DNA of 64,000 nucleotides from Verrucomicrobiia bacterium (GTDB lineage Bacteria; Verrucomicrobiota; Verrucomicrobiia; Limisphaerales; JADLHS01). The notes below the pieces were generated by a model, which worked only from the letters and a program-made list of their open reading frames with translations, searched no databases and was not told where the DNA came from. Position numbers and translations under genes: made by a program. Position 1 is the first letter of the stretch. Each line of letters starts with the position of its first letter. Location of the stretch: contig JAHCLO010000003.1 of NCBI GenBank assembly GCA_026125285.1, forward strand, positions 228,661 to 292,660. The letters are read 5' to 3'. Below, in pieces: positions 8,863 through 17,665 of this stretch.

Positions 8863-10026
8863 TCATCCCTGCCTCCGTAACGCGTCGGCGATGCGCAGCC
8901 GCATGGCGTTCAGCGCCGGCAGGATTCCCGCGATGACGCCCAACGCGAAGACCAGCCCCGCTCCGATTCCCACGTAACGCACGGGCAGGTAAAACACCGG
9001 CAGCATGGAGGGCACCGGGCTGCCGCCCGCCGCGATCAACCAGGCCACCCCCAGACCGGCCAGCCCGCCGATCCCGGTCAACAGGCACGACTCAAACAAC
9101 ACCAGCGCCAGCGCCAGTTCATTGGTGAAGCCCATCGCCTTCAACACGCCGATCTCCTCGGTGCGTTCGCGCACGGATTGCGCCATGGTGTTGCCGGCCA
9201 CGAGCAGGATCGTGAAGAACACCGCGCTCAAAATGCCAATGAGAATCGCACCGATGTCCCCCACCTGTTGCACGAAACCTTGTGCAAACGCGCCTTCCGG
9301 TTCGGACTTCGTCTCGTGGGGAGAATTGGCGAATTCCTCATCAATCGCCTTCGCCACTTCCGCCGCGCGCTCCGGATCGTTCACGCGCACCGTGTACCAC
9401 CCCACCACTCCTTCGCCGAACGCGCGGCCTTCGTCGAAGTAGTCGTAGCGGAAAAAGAAGCCGGAGGTGTCGGTACCCTTGTTGGCGCCGTCGTAAATGC
9501 CGACCACTTCAAACTCCCAAGGCTGATCGCCTTTGCGCGGCCAGATCGGCGAGATCAGTTGGATGCGGTCGCCGATCTTCCATTGGAATTCCTTCCGCTC
9601 CGTGAGCGTGCGGCCCACGACCGCTCCCGTCCGCGTCTTCAGCCAGGCTTGTTTCTGGTCTTCGGGCAGCACGTACTCCGTGTGCATCGCGAGGAACGCC
9701 TCCGGCTCGACCGGGAACGTGCCGAAGAAGTTCTTGGGCTCGTTCTTGTAGATGCCGTTGAACCACGTCCAATGACTCGCGGCAACCACCCCGGGAATGC
9801 GTTCCATCCGGGCGCGATGCGATTCCGGCAGGGTCATTATGAGGGAAACCTTGTGGCGCACGATGAGCCGGTCCGCCCCGGCCATCGTCACGCCGGCCGT
9901 GAACGCCTCCTTGATCGTGCAGAGCAGGCCGAACAGCAGAAACGCCACGAAGATGGAAAGCAACGTCAGCAGCGTGCGCAGTTTGCGCCGCTTCAGGTTG
10001 CTCCAGACCAGGTGCAGGAATTTCAT
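8863..10026 (-). CDS. ABC transporter permease, MacB/FtsX type (first)
   Basis: A 387-aa FtsX-fold permease: helix at about residues 15-35 ([19 protein letters not shown]), long extracytoplasmic domain, then three C-terminal helices with the coupling sequence [15 protein letters not shown]. It differs enough from the neighbouring permease that the two probably form a heterodimer. Its ATG overlaps the stop of the ATPase gene by 4 bp, so it should be translated with it. Confidence 0.9.
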   Translation of the reverse strand: MKFLHLVWSNLKRRKLRTLLTLLSIFVAFLLFGLLCTIKEAFTAGVTMAGADRLIVRHKVSLIMTLPESHRARMERIPGVVAASHWTWFNGIYKNEPKNFFGTFPVEPEAFLAMHTEYVLPEDQKQAWLKTRTGAVVGRTLTERKEFQWKIGDRIQLISPIWPRKGDQPWEFEVVGIYDGANKGTDTSGFFFRYDYFDEGRAFGEGVVGWYTVRVNDPERAAEVAKAIDEEFANSPHETKSEPEGAFAQGFVQQVGDIGAILIGILSAVFFTILLVAGNTMAQSVRERTEEIGVLKAMGFTNELALALVLFESCLLTGIGGLAGLGVAWLIAAGGSPVPSMLPVFYLPVRYVGIGAGLVFALGVIAGILPALNAMRLRIADALRRQG

Positions 10027-10730
10027 TTCACCGGTTCATTGCTGAGTTGCCCCTTGTTCAAATAAACCGTCCGGGAGGCGCGGGCCGAGGCGTGCGGATC
10101 GTGCGTGACCATGATGATCGTCTTGCCGTGCTCGCGGTTGAGCGCCTGCAGCAGGTCCAGAATTTCATCGCCGGACTTGCGGTCCAGATCCCCCGTCGGC
10201 TCGTCGCAGAGCAACAGGGTGGGGTCCGTGGCAATGGCCCGCGCAATGCCCACGCGTTGCTGTTCACCACCGGAAAGCTGTCGCGGATAATGTTTGGTGC
10301 GGTGCGCCAGGCCGACGACCGCCAGCGCCGTGGCCGCGTGCTGCCGCCGTTCCGCTTTCGAGAGATGCGTCAGCAACAGCGGCAACTCCACGTTGCGCTC
10401 GGCGGTCAGCACCGGCAGCAGGTTGTAGAGCTGGAAGACGAAACCGATGTGCCGCGCCCGCCATGCCGCGAGTTGGCGATCGGAGAGTTCGCTGACGTGC
10501 TCACCCGCGATGCTCACCGTGCCCTTGGTCGGCCGGTCTAGGCCGCCGATCAGGTTGAGGAGCGTGCTCTTGCCGGACCCGGACGGCCCCATGAGCGCGA
10601 GGAACTCGCCCTTCGGCACTTTCAAATGCAGATCCGACAGCACGTGAATGTCTTCCGAGCCGCGGTGAAAGATTTTCTCGATGCCGTCCAAATCCACCAG
10701 CGCGCCATCGGCCTGGGTTGGTTCATTCAT
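10023..10730 (-). CDS. ABC transporter ATPase, LolD/MacB type
   Basis: A 235-aa nucleotide-binding protein with Walker [11 protein letters not shown]-loop FQLYNLLP, signature LSGGEQQRV, Walker [13 protein letters not shown] and H-loop VTHDP. This combination is typical for the ATPases that drive MacB/FtsX-like permeases. It overlaps the adaptor gene by 4 bp at its start and the permease gene by 4 bp at its end, which shows a tightly coupled adaptor-ATPase-permease operon. Confidence 0.95.
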   Translation of the reverse strand: MNEPTQADGALVDLDGIEKIFHRGSEDIHVLSDLHLKVPKGEFLALMGPSGSGKSTLLNLIGGLDRPTKGTVSIAGEHVSELSDRQLAAWRARHIGFVFQLYNLLPVLTAERNVELPLLLTHLSKAERRQHAATALAVVGLAHRTKHYPRQLSGGEQQRVGIARAIATDPTLLLCDEPTGDLDRKSGDEILDLLQALNREHGKTIIMVTHDPHASARASRTVYLNKGQLSNEPVK

Positions 10731-11947
10731 GGTTTGATTTCCTTCAATTTCGTTCCGCCTGTCAAGCCAGCCGGCACCCTGGCCACGACTCTTTCGCCCG
10801 CCGCCACGCCCGCGCTAAGTTGCGTGTCGCCGCCCACCGTGAGGCTGACCGTAACCGCGCGGCGTTCAGCACGTCCGTTTTGCACCACCCACACGATGTC
10901 CCGTCCGTCCTGTTGCTGAATCGCCGACTTCGGCACAATCACGGCCGGGCTGGTTGCGGTGCCGGTTTCGCCCGCTTCCCGAAACGCGACTTTTACACTC
11001 ATCTCCGGCAAGATCCGCGGGTCAAGTTGGTCAAAGCCGACGCGCACTCTGACTGTGGATTTCTGCCGGTCAGCGGTGGGAATGATGGCGATGACCTTGC
11101 AGGGAATTTTCCAGGCGGGATACGCGTCCAGCGTCGCCTCGACCGCTTGGCCCGATTGAACGCGATTGATGTAGCTCTCGTTCACGTCAATTTCGATTTC
11201 GAGCGAATCCATGTCCACAATCGTGCAGATGCCGGTGCGCGTGAAGCCGCCCCCCGCGGAAATGGGCGAAATCATCTCGCCCGGTTGCGCGTTCTTGGAG
11301 GTAACGATGCCCGGGAAGGGCGCGCGAATGATGGTGTCCTCCAGTTGCTGCTGCCACAAGGCGAGTTCCCTTTCGGCCACGGTCACGCCGGCTTGCTGTT
11401 GTTCCAACCGCGCCTGGAGTGCTTTCGCCTCGGCCTCGGCCCGGTCCAGGTCAGCTTGCGGTGCGATGCGGCTGTTCAGGAGCTCCGTGACCCGGCGAAA
11501 CTCCAGTTCCGCCTGCGTGAGCCGCGCGCGCGTTTCCGCCAGGGCGCTGCGTGCTGATTGCACCTGCGCATCGGCCAAATTGAGATTGGCCTTCACGTTC
11601 ACATCGTCGAGCCGCGCGAGAATCTGGCCTTCCTTGACCCGCAGGCCCTCCTCGACGAGCACTTCGACGACTTTGCCGGTGACCTTGGAGGAGACGGTCG
11701 CTTCGCGTCGCGCGGTGACGTAGCCGGAAGCGTTCAACACCGTTCGCTCGCCGCTGTCATTCGCGGCCGCGCGCGCCGCCACGGTCTGCACCTCGAGCGT
11801 TCTGGATCGCGTGAACCACCATGCCACCGCCCCGCCGAGCAACAGCACAATGACCACCACCGCAATGAGCCACCCGCCGGCACTGGGTTTGGCGTCGGGG
11901 CGGCGCTTGATTCGCAGATCATCCAAGGTGGGCTTGGCGGAACTCAT
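10727..11947 (-). CDS. Periplasmic adaptor of an efflux pump (HlyD/MacA family)
   Basis: A 406-aa membrane fusion protein. One N-terminal helix (about residues 26-44) anchors it; then come a lipoyl half-domain ([20 protein letters not shown]), a long alpha-helical hairpin rich in Glu, Ala and Arg, the second lipoyl half ([19 protein letters not shown]) and beta-barrel domains. It should link the MacB-type permeases to an outer membrane exit channel; no TolC-like gene is in the window. It is first in the operon. The substrate is not known, but a metal-sensing type sigma locus lies upstream on the same strand. Confidence 0.92.
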   Translation of the reverse strand: MSSAKPTLDDLRIKRRPDAKPSAGGWLIAVVVIVLLLGGAVAWWFTRSRTLEVQTVAARAAANDSGERTVLNASGYVTARREATVSSKVTGKVVEVLVEEGLRVKEGQILARLDDVNVKANLNLADAQVQSARSALAETRARLTQAELEFRRVTELLNSRIAPQADLDRAEAEAKALQARLEQQQAGVTVAERELALWQQQLEDTIIRAPFPGIVTSKNAQPGEMISPISAGGGFTRTGICTIVDMDSLEIEIDVNESYINRVQSGQAVEATLDAYPAWKIPCKVIAIIPTADRQKSTVRVRVGFDQLDPRILPEMSVKVAFREAGETGTATSPAVIVPKSAIQQQDGRDIVWVVQNGRAERRAVTVSLTVGGDTQLSAGVAAGERVVARVPAGLTGGTKLKEIKP

Positions 11948-12380
11948 AGTATGGAGGCACAGGAAATCGAATCTTCACCTTCGGGTCAAATGGGATGTGA
12001 GCCGGTGAGTCGGGGCGCTTTCACTTCATCCCTTGCCTTCGATGTGCTGCACGTGATACTTGCCAGTGGTGGGCCAGTCAATCCCCGTGATGATTGGCGG
12101 TTGCCTGTTTTGCCGAGCTCGTGCCGTGACAAACCTATTTCGAGACAAGGTAGGGCGCGTCACTCCGTGCGCGCCGTTGGGAAAGCCATGCGCCGGTTGC
12201 GGCATGCACGGCGTGATGCGCCCCACCGACTCTGAGCGCATGTTTCCAAACTTCTGAGTTCCCGCATCAGGCATGGGCACGCCGAACCGCTGCGCAGCAG
12301 CCAAAACGCGGATTAAATGTGAACGAAAGCGGGGGCGGTGGAGGACCGCGCAAACCGGAATGGGCGGGGAGGCGACAACC
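11948..12380. other. Intergenic region between sigma locus and exporter operon
   Basis: A 433-bp stretch without a supportable gene. It holds the palindromic element at 12151-12226 and probably the promoter of the exporter operon, but no convincing -35/-10 pair was found. Confidence 0.5.
12151..12226. repeat. Palindromic repeat, family C (GGGCGCGTCACTCCGTGC)
   Basis: Two arms in inverted orientation: TAGGGCGCGTCACTCCGTGC at the left and the imperfect complement GCACGGCGTGATGCGCCCC at the right. The same arm sequence occurs in inverted pairs inside the mutY coding region at 48939-49012, so this is a dispersed family. Confidence 0.8.
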
Positions 12381-12965
12381 TCACAACCAGGGCTTGAGCC
12401 GTTCGCGCAACAAACCGCGCGCACGATACAACCGCGATTCCACCGCCTTGGGGGTTGCGCCCAGGATGGCCGCCGCCTCCGCCACGCTGCACTCCTGCCA
12501 TTCGCACAGAATGATCGCCTCGCGCAAGTCTTCCGGCAGACGGCTCACCGCCGCCCCCACTGCGGCCCGACGTTCTTCCTCCAGCGCCGCGTGGCTGGGT
12601 AAGGGCAAATTTGCCGGCAGCGTACTGGCCAGACTTTGGCCCGCAACATCCCTTTCGGCCTCCAACGAAACTCCCGGATGCCGGGTCCGCCAGCGGAAAT
12701 GATTTCGCGCGAGGTTCGCGGCGATGGTGTAGAGCCAGGTCGTGAATTTCTCACCCGTCCGAAAGCTGGCGCGGGCGCGATAAACCCGAAGGAAAGTCTC
12801 CTGCGCCAGATCATCGGCGTCGTTTTCGTTGTTCAGCATCCGGCAAAGGAATTGAAACACCGGCCTCGCATGGCGTGCCATGAGGTCATCGAGCGCTGCG
12901 TCGTCTCCGGCGCTCAATCGCTGCATATCGGCGCGGTCGCGGTCGGCGGCCTCAGTGGTGTCCAT
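12381..12965 (-). CDS. ECF RNA polymerase sigma factor, CnrH-like
   Basis: A 194-aa sigma factor with region 2 (NENDADDLAQETFLRVYRA, then FTTWLYTIAANLARNHFR) and region 4 (LPEDLREAIILCEWQECSVAEAAAILG...VESRLYRARGLLRERL). Gene order is the key evidence: a small one-helix protein, a periplasmic CnrX-like sensor, then this sigma factor, all on one strand. That is the order cnrY-cnrX-cnrH of Cupriavidus metallidurans. It overlaps the sensor gene by 14 bp. It would be released from the membrane anti-sigma factor when the sensor detects its ligand. The identity of the inducer is inference. Confidence 0.92.
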   Translation of the reverse strand: MDTTEAADRDRADMQRLSAGDDAALDDLMARHARPVFQFLCRMLNNENDADDLAQETFLRVYRARASFRTGEKFTTWLYTIAANLARNHFRWRTRHPGVSLEAERDVAGQSLASTLPANLPLPSHAALEEERRAAVGAAVSRLPEDLREAIILCEWQECSVAEAAAILGATPKAVESRLYRARGLLRERLKPWL

Positions 12966-13443
12966 GGGCGGGTGGGGGCTCCGACATGGATTGTTCGATC
13001 TGCTCGTGAAACCCGAGCGTCAGTCGCTGCATGTGCGTGAGGTAGCGACGGCCCTGCTCCGGCGGCATGGCGCGGCTGACTTCGAGGAAATGTTCCAGCA
13101 TCCTTGCCTGGCAATGGGCGCGCAGTTCGCCCAGTTCCATCAGTTTGCTCTCCACAGCGGCAACGAGATTGGGTGTTTGTTCCAGCACCGTTTCCAGTTC
13201 GCGTTTCTTGACCGCAATCTTCCGGCACATCTCGGCGCACAGCGGCAGGTAGCCTTCGTGAAGTTCGCGGATGCGCGCCAGTTCCGTCTCACTCAACCGG
13301 AACTCCTGGCGCAGCCAGTCCAGGTCGTCCGCTGGATTGTTGATCTGCCGGGCGCAAATCTGGTGGGCGAGGAAATACGCCGCCGCGAACAGGGCCCCGC
13401 CGGCGGCAAGCAATCCCAGCAGAATCGCAGGTGAGCGGCGCAT
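12952..13443 (-). CDS. Periplasmic sensor, CnrX/CzcE-ZraP-like
   Basis: A 163-aa protein with an N-terminal signal anchor (MRRSPAILLGLLAAGGALF) and a mainly helical periplasmic part. The sequence ADDLDWLRQEFRLSETELARI followed by CAEMCRKIAVKKRELE and a C-terminal LTHMQRLTLGFHEQIEQS region fits the hooked helical hairpin of CnrX-type heavy-metal sensors. Several His, Met and Cys residues, including a C-terminal HGHH, could bind metal. Start placed at the ATG of MRRSPAIL, 5 bp after the upstream gene; longer reading is out-of-frame sequence of that gene. Confidence 0.8.
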   Translation of the reverse strand: MRRSPAILLGLLAAGGALFAAAYFLAHQICARQINNPADDLDWLRQEFRLSETELARIRELHEGYLPLCAEMCRKIAVKKRELETVLEQTPNLVAAVESKLMELGELRAHCQARMLEHFLEVSRAMPPEQGRRYLTHMQRLTLGFHEQIEQSMSEPPPAHGHH

Positions 13444-13448
13444 GGCGG

Positions 13449-13772
13449 TCAGCGTAGAAGACTGGGCGCGACGGTGGCCAGGTAACGCGCCTGCGCGTCG
13501 TGCCGCGCGGTGTTCACGCCCTCGCGAACACCCAGCATCGCGCCGGCCAGAACCAGTGCGGCCACAGCCGAAAACGCGAGCCGGGGGCGAAACACCTTTA
13601 GGATTAGTGCGTCCAGCCAACTGTTGCCGTTGGCGGAGGATTGGGCTTCGGCGCGTTCGATTCGGCACCAGACGCCTTCTTGGAAGCGCGGGGGCAACGC
13701 TGGCGCCAGGCGCGACTCACGAAGCAACGCGTTTAACCGGGCGTCCTCGGGATGGAGATCGGTCTTGTTCAT
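13449..13772 (-). CDS. One-helix membrane protein, probable CnrY-like anti-sigma factor
   Basis: A 107-aa protein starting MNKTDLHPED. The first 70 residues are soluble and charged (ARLNALLRESRLAPALPPRF), then comes one hydrophobic helix (LAFSAVAALVLAGAMLGV) and a short outside tail. This topology, its size and its position before the CnrX-like and sigma genes match the anti-sigma factor CnrY, which holds CnrH at the membrane. Sequence similarity alone would not identify it. The start is the ATG at 13772; upstream codons do not look coding. Confidence 0.65.
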   Translation of the reverse strand: MNKTDLHPEDARLNALLRESRLAPALPPRFQEGVWCRIERAEAQSSANGNSWLDALILKVFRPRLAFSAVAALVLAGAMLGVREGVNTARHDAQARYLATVAPSLLR

Positions 13773-13851
13773 CGAATCAGGGGCGGAGGAGGTTTTTGTC
13801 CGCCGCCCATAGTTTACGGCTTTGGTCACGCCGGGACAACACGGCGGATGG

Positions 13852-14223
13852 TTAGTTTGTGGCGCAGCAGGCACGTGCGGTCGAGCAGCGGGTAGCCACC
13901 ACTTTGCAGCAGAAGGCGGTCGCGGATTTCGCGTCGGCAGTGAGGTGCTTCGGACTGGCGATCACATTGCACTTGGTCGTGGCAAGATTGGGCGAATACG
14001 CCGTGCCTTGGACGGTCTTGCTCTTATGGTCAAGCGCCCGGGGTGAAGCCACGAGGTGCCGGCTCTCCGTGGCGAGGTTGCGCTCCACCGCCACGGTTGA
14101 GCCAGCCTTGACTTGACTGTCTTTGGCCCGCGGCGAGACGAGGTTTGGCGCGGCGTTGAGGTTGGAGACGCGGGTGACCAGCGCGGCCAACCCGACGATT
14201 TTCATGACGATTCCACTTTTCAT
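13852..14223 (-). CDS. Small secreted protein with three degenerate ~29-aa repeats
   Basis: A 123-aa protein starting MKSGIVMKIVGLAALVTRVS, a likely signal peptide ending at NAA. The mature part is three repeats of about 29 residues: PNLVSPRAKDSQVKAG..., HLVASPRALDHKSKTV... and NVIASPKHLTADAKSA..., each ending near NLAT or VVAT. The last repeat gains cysteines (FCCKVV, RCSTARACCATN). I do not recognise the family. It lies 79 bp upstream of the CnrYXH-like genes on the same strand, so metal binding is a reasonable but untested idea. Confidence 0.7.
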   Translation of the reverse strand: MKSGIVMKIVGLAALVTRVSNLNAAPNLVSPRAKDSQVKAGSTVAVERNLATESRHLVASPRALDHKSKTVQGTAYSPNLATTKCNVIASPKHLTADAKSATAFCCKVVATRCSTARACCATN

Positions 14224-14458
14224 TTTTTTCCGTTTCCCTTTTCCAGTTTTTGGCGATGCTCCATTGCACCAACGATTCACTTAGCTGTCATTACCCCGGC
14301 CCGCAGGAAATCCCGCAGGTTGTTTTTGCGCCGGTCTTGCTGCGCGGATTGGACTCTGCCCCGGGCCCGGCCATGCCCGTGGACTGCCCTGGACGGCGAA
14401 GTCGTGGGACGCGTTTCTTCCGTGCGATTTCACCCGCAGGATGGTCAAATGACTTCTG

Positions 14459-16288
14459 GTGAAGATTCAGGGTCTCATCACGAAGCGTTCCGCTTGGTTG
14501 CTGGCTGTCGGCCTGCTTGCAGGCTCAATTGCCGCGTGGTGCTGGTTGGTGTTTGGGAGTGGCGTAGAATCGAGCGATTTCAAAGCGGTCAGTGTCCTGC
14601 AAAGGGTTTTGATCTACTCAAGCATTTCCTTCGCCGCCATTCTCCTGCTGGGCCCCGTCTCGAAAGTACTACGCCGCCTGCTGCGCTGGCTGTTCAGTTG
14701 GCGGACCATCCAGCGCGGACTCATCGGCTTGGCGGGGCTTTTCGTCTTCGTCGTTCTGTTCTATGTCGAGGAAAACTGGCGCGGCAGGCACGATTGGGAA
14801 AAATTCAGACGGGAATGGGAAGCCAAAGGCGAACGGTTTGATTTTGCCAGCTTTGTCCCGCCGCCGGTCCCTGATGATCAAAACTTTGCACTGACGCCGA
14901 TCGTCGCGAGTTGTTACAGCCACGTCTTGGATCGCCAAGGTCATCGCATCAAACCGGAGCACACAAACGTGGTGAATCGGCTGGAACTGGCCATATATCG
15001 CGAGGGAATACAGGCCACTACCAATATGCCGTTGGACCTATGGTATCAGTCCCGTTTCACCGATTTGAAAGCATGGCAGGATCACTACCGCACGATGTCG
15101 CTTACCAATGAGGCGATCGTTGAGGCTGCTGCCGAGGAGATGTACGCCCAGAGGTATGGGGTCAAGCCGGTGGCGACGAATGAATTTCCTCTTGCCACAC
15201 AGCCGCAGTCGCCCGCCGCGGATGTGTTGCTGGCTTTGAGCAAATATGATTCTGCCATCGAGGAATTGCGCCAAGCCAGCCGTTTGCCGTTTGCCCGGTT
15301 TCCGCTGGAATACTCGGCGAACAACCCGGGAGAGATGATCTTTCCGCATTACGAGTCGCTCAAGGCCACCGCGTCGGTTTTGCGGTTGCGCGCGATCGCG
15401 GAACTGAACAATAAACAGTCCCAAAGTGCTTTGGCGGATGTCCGGCTCATCTTGTATCTGGCCGATTCCATCCGCCACGAGCCAGTGAGACGGTCGTTGC
15501 GGTCGCGACTGGAGATCGTTAATTACGCGATCCAACCGATTTGGGAAGGATTAGCGCGACGGCAATGGTCGGACGACCAATTGGTGGCGATGGAACGCGA
15601 GCTTGCAGGGTTTGATGCGATGAGCGATTACAGCTTCGTTCTGCGATCGGAGTTGGCGTGGCAACTGAAAGTAATTGACTACCTGCGGGTTGAGCGCATG
15701 GCGAATTCCTTCACCTGCATATGCGGTGACACCATGTTCTGGCCAACACTTGCATACCGCCTGTCGCCAAGCGGCTGGTTTTATATGAATAAAGTGGCTA
15801 TCGCGCGGTGCTATCAAGCGGCGCTCCCGACCAGCGCGGAATTGAATCAGAGAGTATTGTCGCCGGGCATTTCCGGCCGTTTTGAAGAAACCGCGGGACA
15901 GGTGCGAAGCCAATATTGGTTAGTGGGTAATTGGTTTGTCGGCTTCCTCCTGCCCTCGCTTGAGCGCGAGGCGAGCAATTGCGCGCGCACCCAAACCTCG
16001 GTTGATCTGGCGCGGGTGGCATGTGCTTTGGAGCGCTTTCGGCAGGCGAACGGTGGTTTTCCTGAATCACTCAACGCGCTTGTTCCGAGATACCTCCCAG
16101 AAACTCCACACGATGTCGTCAATGGCCAGCCCTTGCGTTATCGCCGAACGGAGAATGACAATTTCCTGCTCTATTCGGTCGGCTGGAATGAGGCGGACGA
16201 TGGGGGAGAGCCTGAGCCACCGAGGTATTTCTATTTCGGCATTTCCAAACCCACCGGTGATTGGGTGTGGAGTTATCCGGCCCATTGA
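14459..16288 (+). CDS. Large membrane protein with pseudopilin-like C-terminal domain
   Basis: A 609-aa protein of unknown function, starting at a GTG. Three hydrophobic segments lie near residues 12-34, 50-70 and 88-106; the rest is a mostly helical soluble domain. The last 95 residues read ALERFRQANGGFPESLNALV, then a PRYLPETPHD segment, then PLRYRR, LLYSVGWNEADDGG and GDWVW. That pattern resembles the C-terminal part of type II secretion pseudopilins (GspG type). The protein at 22326-23339 ends the same way, so the two form a family with different middle parts. It faces away from the sigma locus. Confidence 0.75.
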   Translation: MKIQGLITKRSAWLLAVGLLAGSIAAWCWLVFGSGVESSDFKAVSVLQRVLIYSSISFAAILLLGPVSKVLRRLLRWLFSWRTIQRGLIGLAGLFVFVVLFYVEENWRGRHDWEKFRREWEAKGERFDFASFVPPPVPDDQNFALTPIVASCYSHVLDRQGHRIKPEHTNVVNRLELAIYREGIQATTNMPLDLWYQSRFTDLKAWQDHYRTMSLTNEAIVEAAAEEMYAQRYGVKPVATNEFPLATQPQSPAADVLLALSKYDSAIEELRQASRLPFARFPLEYSANNPGEMIFPHYESLKATASVLRLRAIAELNNKQSQSALADVRLILYLADSIRHEPVRRSLRSRLEIVNYAIQPIWEGLARRQWSDDQLVAMERELAGFDAMSDYSFVLRSELAWQLKVIDYLRVERMANSFTCICGDTMFWPTLAYRLSPSGWFYMNKVAIARCYQAALPTSAELNQRVLSPGISGRFEETAGQVRSQYWLVGNWFVGFLLPSLEREASNCARTQTSVDLARVACALERFRQANGGFPESLNALVPRYLPETPHDVVNGQPLRYRRTENDNFLLYSVGWNEADDGGEPEPPRYFYFGISKPTGDWVWSYPAH

Positions 16289-16467
16289 CTCTGCCGACCT
16301 GCCCGATGGTTGCCGACAAAAATCCCTGGTCCCTACGCACGGTCCAGGTGGCGGGGTTATGCCCCAATCAGATGCAATCTGTCGCTTGCGTGGCCCGGCG
16401 GTTACGGTATCGTGGTCGTCCGGGCTGTGGCGGAAAACCAGCCTGACGTAGCAAAAACAAAAACCGC

Positions 16468-17661
16468 ATGACCTCCGAGCTTTCTAACATCGCCGCGCGC
16501 GTGCGCGAGTTCATTTCCTCCTGCATCCCGGAAGCTGCCAACAACTTCAGCCTCCCCGCGGCGGATGGTTCAATCATCAAGGCCGGCCATGCCGAAAAAG
16601 CTCATGCCGGCGAGGAAGCGTCGTTCCAATCTCTCGCCCTTGAGTTGTTTGCGCTACAATTTACGCACAACGCGGCCTATCGCCGGATTTGTGAGGCGCG
16701 CAGCATCGCCCCGGCTGCTGTCATGCACTGGTCGCAAATTCCCGCAGTGCCGACGGCGGCGTTCAAGGAGTTGGAGCTTTCCTGCCTGCCAGCAACGGAG
16801 CGCACGGCCGTGTTTCATTCCAGCGGCACGACGGCGCAGCGTCCAAGCCGGCATTTTCACAGTGCCGAGTCGCTGGCGGTTTATGAGGCTTCGCTGTGGC
16901 CTTGGTTTGTGCGGCACGCCATGGCGGATTTCAAATCTCAGAATGTAGATTTCAACCTGGCAATCCTGACTCCGCCGCCGCGTCAAGCCCCCCATTCTTC
17001 GCTGGCTTACATGTTTGCGGTCGTGCGCCGACGATTAAACACGCCAGCCACCGTTTTTCTGGGAGCAACTGCAAACGATGGAACGTGGAGCGTGGATGGT
17101 GAGTCCGTAGCGCGAACTTTGCGCCGGGCAAGCGAGGCCGCCCGGCCGCTGGTGTTGCTTGGCACGGCGTTCGCGTTCGTGCATCTGCTGGATTATCTGG
17201 CGCAGTCCGAGATGCGATTCCGACTCCCGGTGTGTTCGCGCGTGCTGGAAACCGGCGGGTACAAAGGCCGTTCGCGCGCGTTGCCGAAGCGTGAGTTGCA
17301 CGCGCTAATGACCCAGCGTCTCGGCGTGCCGGCTTCGCACATCGTTTGTGAATACGGCATGAGCGAACTCAGTTCGCAGGCGTATGACGGCAGTTGCGGT
17401 GACGATTCACGCATTGCGCATCCCGCATCACGCGTCTTCCATTTTCCGCCGTGGGTGCGGATACAGATCATCTCACCCGAAACCGGCCGTGAAGTCGGCG
17501 AGGGCGAAACCGGTTTGCTTCGCGTGTTTGATTTGGCCAACGTGTTTTCCGTGATGGCAATTCAGACGGAAGACCTGGGCGTCCGCCATGGAGACGGCTT
17601 TGAATTGATTGGCCGCGCTGAACTGGCGGAGCCGCGCGGATGCTCGCTGCTAACGGCCTGA
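16468..17661 (+). CDS. luxE: LuxE-like acyl-protein synthetase
   Basis: A 397-aa adenylate-forming enzyme of the LuxE/PaaK family. It activates a fatty acid with ATP and loads it on a cysteine for reduction by LuxC. Visible motifs are FHSSGTTAQRPSRHF (phosphate-binding loop), VLETGGYKGRSRALPKREL, EYGMSELSSQAYDG and FPPWVRIQIISPETG. It is followed after 4 bp by an MFS transporter and then by luxC, so the fatty-acid reductase pair is split by a transporter. No luxA, luxB or luxD is nearby, so light production is not implied. Confidence 0.88.
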   Translation: MTSELSNIAARVREFISSCIPEAANNFSLPAADGSIIKAGHAEKAHAGEEASFQSLALELFALQFTHNAAYRRICEARSIAPAAVMHWSQIPAVPTAAFKELELSCLPATERTAVFHSSGTTAQRPSRHFHSAESLAVYEASLWPWFVRHAMADFKSQNVDFNLAILTPPPRQAPHSSLAYMFAVVRRRLNTPATVFLGATANDGTWSVDGESVARTLRRASEAARPLVLLGTAFAFVHLLDYLAQSEMRFRLPVCSRVLETGGYKGRSRALPKRELHALMTQRLGVPASHIVCEYGMSELSSQAYDGSCGDDSRIAHPASRVFHFPPWVRIQIISPETGREVGEGETGLLRVFDLANVFSVMAIQTEDLGVRHGDGFELIGRAELAEPRGCSLLTA

Positions 17662-17665
17662 GAGC

